From Halomonas korlensis (GTDB taxonomy: Bacteria; Pseudomonadota; Gammaproteobacteria; Pseudomonadales; Halomonadaceae), in assembly GCF_900116705.1 (NCBI RefSeq), contig NZ_FPBP01000013.1, positions 1 through 64,000 of the forward strand: a stretch of DNA of 64,000 nucleotides, given 5' to 3'. Below the pieces are notes generated by a model. The model was not told the origin of the DNA, did no database searches, and worked only from the letters and a program-made list of their open reading frames with translations. Below are positions 62,544-64,000 of the stretch, one piece after another. Positions within the stretch are counted from its first letter, which is position 1. Every line of letters starts with the position of its first letter. The translations under genes and the position numbers were made by a program.

Positions 62544-63455
62544 ATGATCAGACAACGCACCCTGAAGAACATCATCCGCGCCACTGGCGTCGGCCTGCAT
62601 TCCGGCAAGAAGGTCTACCTTTCCTTGCGCCCCGCACCTGTGGATACCGGTATCGTCTTCGTGCGCACCGATCTCGATCCCGAAGTGGAAATTCCCGCAC
62701 GGGCCGAGAATGTCACCGACACTACCTTGTGTACTGCCTTGACGGCGGGCGGGGCGAAGGTGGCGACCGTCGAGCACTTAATGTCGGCGTTGGCCGGGCT
62801 CGGTATCGACAATGCCTATGTGGACGTCAGCGCCCCCGAAGTGCCGATCATGGACGGGAGTGCAGGCCCCTTCGTGTTCCTGATCCAGTCGGCGGGCATC
62901 AGCGAGCAGAACGCGCCCAAGAAGTTTATTCGCATCAAGCGCGAGGTTGCTGTCCGTGACGGCGACAAGGAAGCGACCTTCCTGCCGCATCGCGGTTTCA
63001 AGGTCTCGTTCTCCATCGATTTCGATCACCCGGTTTTCCACAACCAGAAGCAGACCGCCATGGTCGACTTCTCCACAACGTCTTTCGTCAAGGAAGTCTC
63101 GCGGGCGCGAACCTTCGGCTTCATGCGTGACCTGGAGTACCTGCGTTCCAACAACCTGGCATTGGGTGGGAGTCTGGATAACGCCATCGTGGTCGACGAC
63201 TATCGTATCGTGAACGAGGGCGGCCTTCGTTATGACGACGAGTTCGTCAAACACAAGGTGCTTGATGCCATCGGCGATCTCTACCAGCTTGGCTTCAGCT
63301 TGATTGGCGAGTTCCGTGGGGTTAAGTCGGGTCACGCGCTCAACAATCAGCTGTGCCGCGCGTTGATGGCACAGGCTGATGCCTATGAGGTGGTGACCTT
63401 CGAGAATGAAGCCGATATCGCGCCGATTTCCTATGCGGCGCCGGCCATGGCCTGA
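62544..63455 (+). CDS. lpxC: UDP-3-O-acyl-GlcNAc deacetylase LpxC
   Basis: LpxC (303 residues) performs the committed step of lipid A synthesis and is a zinc enzyme. It starts [21 protein letters not shown]; the zinc-ligand regions [15 protein letters not shown] and [14 protein letters not shown] are intact. I chose ATG 62544 to match E. coli MIKQRTLK; ATG 62538 adds two residues. No strong ribosome-binding site is seen. In E. coli the protein is turned over by FtsH through its C-terminus. Confidence 0.96.
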   Translation: MIRQRTLKNIIRATGVGLHSGKKVYLSLRPAPVDTGIVFVRTDLDPEVEIPARAENVTDTTLCTALTAGGAKVATVEHLMSALAGLGIDNAYVDVSAPEVPIMDGSAGPFVFLIQSAGISEQNAPKKFIRIKREVAVRDGDKEATFLPHRGFKVSFSIDFDHPVFHNQKQTAMVDFSTTSFVKEVSRARTFGFMRDLEYLRSNNLALGGSLDNAIVVDDYRIVNEGGLRYDDEFVKHKVLDAIGDLYQLGFSLIGEFRGVKSGHALNNQLCRALMAQADAYEVVTFENEADIAPISYAAPAMA

Positions 63456-63482
63456 CCTCCGAGCCCCTGGATTCATGGATTG

Positions 63483-63525
63483 AACGAGCAACGCCGCTAT
63501 TCTTTGAATGGCGGCGTTGCTCGTT
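63483..63525. terminator. Terminator between lpxC and dciA
   Basis: Perfect 15-bp arms (63483-63497 and 63511-63525) enclose a 13-nt loop that can itself pair ATTC/GAAT. TTT follows the plus-strand arm. It lies between convergent genes and could stop both. Confidence 0.75.
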
Positions 63526-63568
63526 TATGGATATCCGGTATGGGACTGGTTAAAAGCCTTTCGGTACG

Positions 63569-63991
63569 TCAGGACTTTTCAGCGTGCGCGGCGAGTTTCT
63601 CCAAGGCACGTTTCAGGCGCGGGTTCTCGATATCCGCCGCACAGCTGGAAAGCTCATCAGCAGCTTGGGCGGGAAGTTCACGAACGTAGCGCCGTGGCGC
63701 CTTCACCGTATGGACTGGCCGCACCTTGAACTGAAAGCCGGTCACCGCCTCGAAGCCCGGAAGTTCGTGAAGCAGCTGCAGCAGGCGTTGTTGTTCGTAT
63801 CGTAGCCAGGTCAGCCAGACGGCGCGGTCGGTAATCAATGTCAAGCGACCCTCGCGGTAACCACCGACGTGTAAATGTTCGCGGACTTCCTCGGGAAGGT
63901 GGTCTCGCAGGTGCTGTTGGGCCCGCTCGATAAGCCTGGCAGTGCGCATCAGCGAACCCAGCTCACCGCCGCCATCCAGCAGGCGGGACAT
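63569..63991 (-). CDS. dciA: DUF721 protein, DciA-type helicase loader
   Basis: The 140-residue protein matches DUF721, now known as DciA, which loads the DnaB helicase in bacteria without phage-derived DnaC. A basic, alpha-beta N-terminal domain (LTLITDRAVWLTWLRYEQQRLLQLL) and a tail with PRLKRALEKLAAHA are seen. In Pseudomonas the same gene follows lpxC. The ATG is 9 nt from the window edge and the frame may extend beyond it, so the start is uncertain. Confidence 0.85.
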   Translation of the reverse strand: MSRLLDGGGELGSLMRTARLIERAQQHLRDHLPEEVREHLHVGGYREGRLTLITDRAVWLTWLRYEQQRLLQLLHELPGFEAVTGFQFKVRPVHTVKAPRRYVRELPAQAADELSSCAADIENPRLKRALEKLAAHAEKS

Positions 63992-64000
63992 GGGCTGTGC

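Overview
The window is about 64 kb of high-GC chromosomal DNA from a gammaproteobacterium. Halomonas or a close relative (Halomonadaceae) is the best guess. This rests on the protein sequences, the presence of GatCAB, and a gene order that combines blocks known from Pseudomonas and E. coli. The genus is inferred, not proven. Apart from an insertion-sequence remnant at the left edge, the DNA is core genome, dominated by envelope growth and cell division. I found no tRNA, CRISPR array, prophage, toxin-antitoxin or defence locus, and no clearly undescribed system.

Left part (1-16.5 kb): the 3' end of an IS5-family element, an XRE-cupin regulator, and gatB-gatA-gatC on the minus strand (tRNA-dependent amidation). 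Divergent from these on the plus strand is mreBCD-maf-rng-yhdP-tldD (rod shape, nucleotide house-cleaning, RNase G, an AsmA-like lipid-transport protein, a TldD peptidase subunit). darP (minus) then separates tldD from pmbA (plus), which encodes TldD's partner.

Middle left (16.5-31.8 kb): on the minus strand, yrbG-kdsD-kdsC-lptC-lptA-lptB-rpoN-hpf-ptsN-rapZ-npr (Kdo and LPS export, sigma-54, nitrogen PTS). On the plus strand, mlaFEDCB-ibaG-murA-hisG-hisD (phospholipid transport, first peptidoglycan step, two histidine genes).

Middle (31.8-45.4 kb): degS-like protease, a Nif3-family protein, zapG, zapE, rplM-rpsI, petABC (cytochrome bc1), sspA-sspB, then minus-strand lpoA-yraN-diaA-dolP and plus-strand rsmI.

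Right part (45.4-64 kb): rnpB (RNase P RNA) followed almost directly by the dcw cluster rsmH-ftsL-ftsI-murE-murF-mraY-murD-ftsW-murG-murC-ddl-ftsQ-ftsA-ftsZ-lpxC, mostly with 1-4 nt or slightly longer overlaps, and a convergent dciA at the edge. mraZ, usually first in this cluster, is absent.

Points worth a second look: mreC appears to start at ATC; a full-consensus sigma-54 promoter lies upstream of rpoN; lptC has a perfect 45-bp tandem duplication at its 3' end; rnpB abuts rsmH with no visible terminator or new promoter; and a 199-nt AT-rich gap with a 9-bp direct repeat separates ftsQ from ftsA. No gene-free stretch exceeds about 300 nt.
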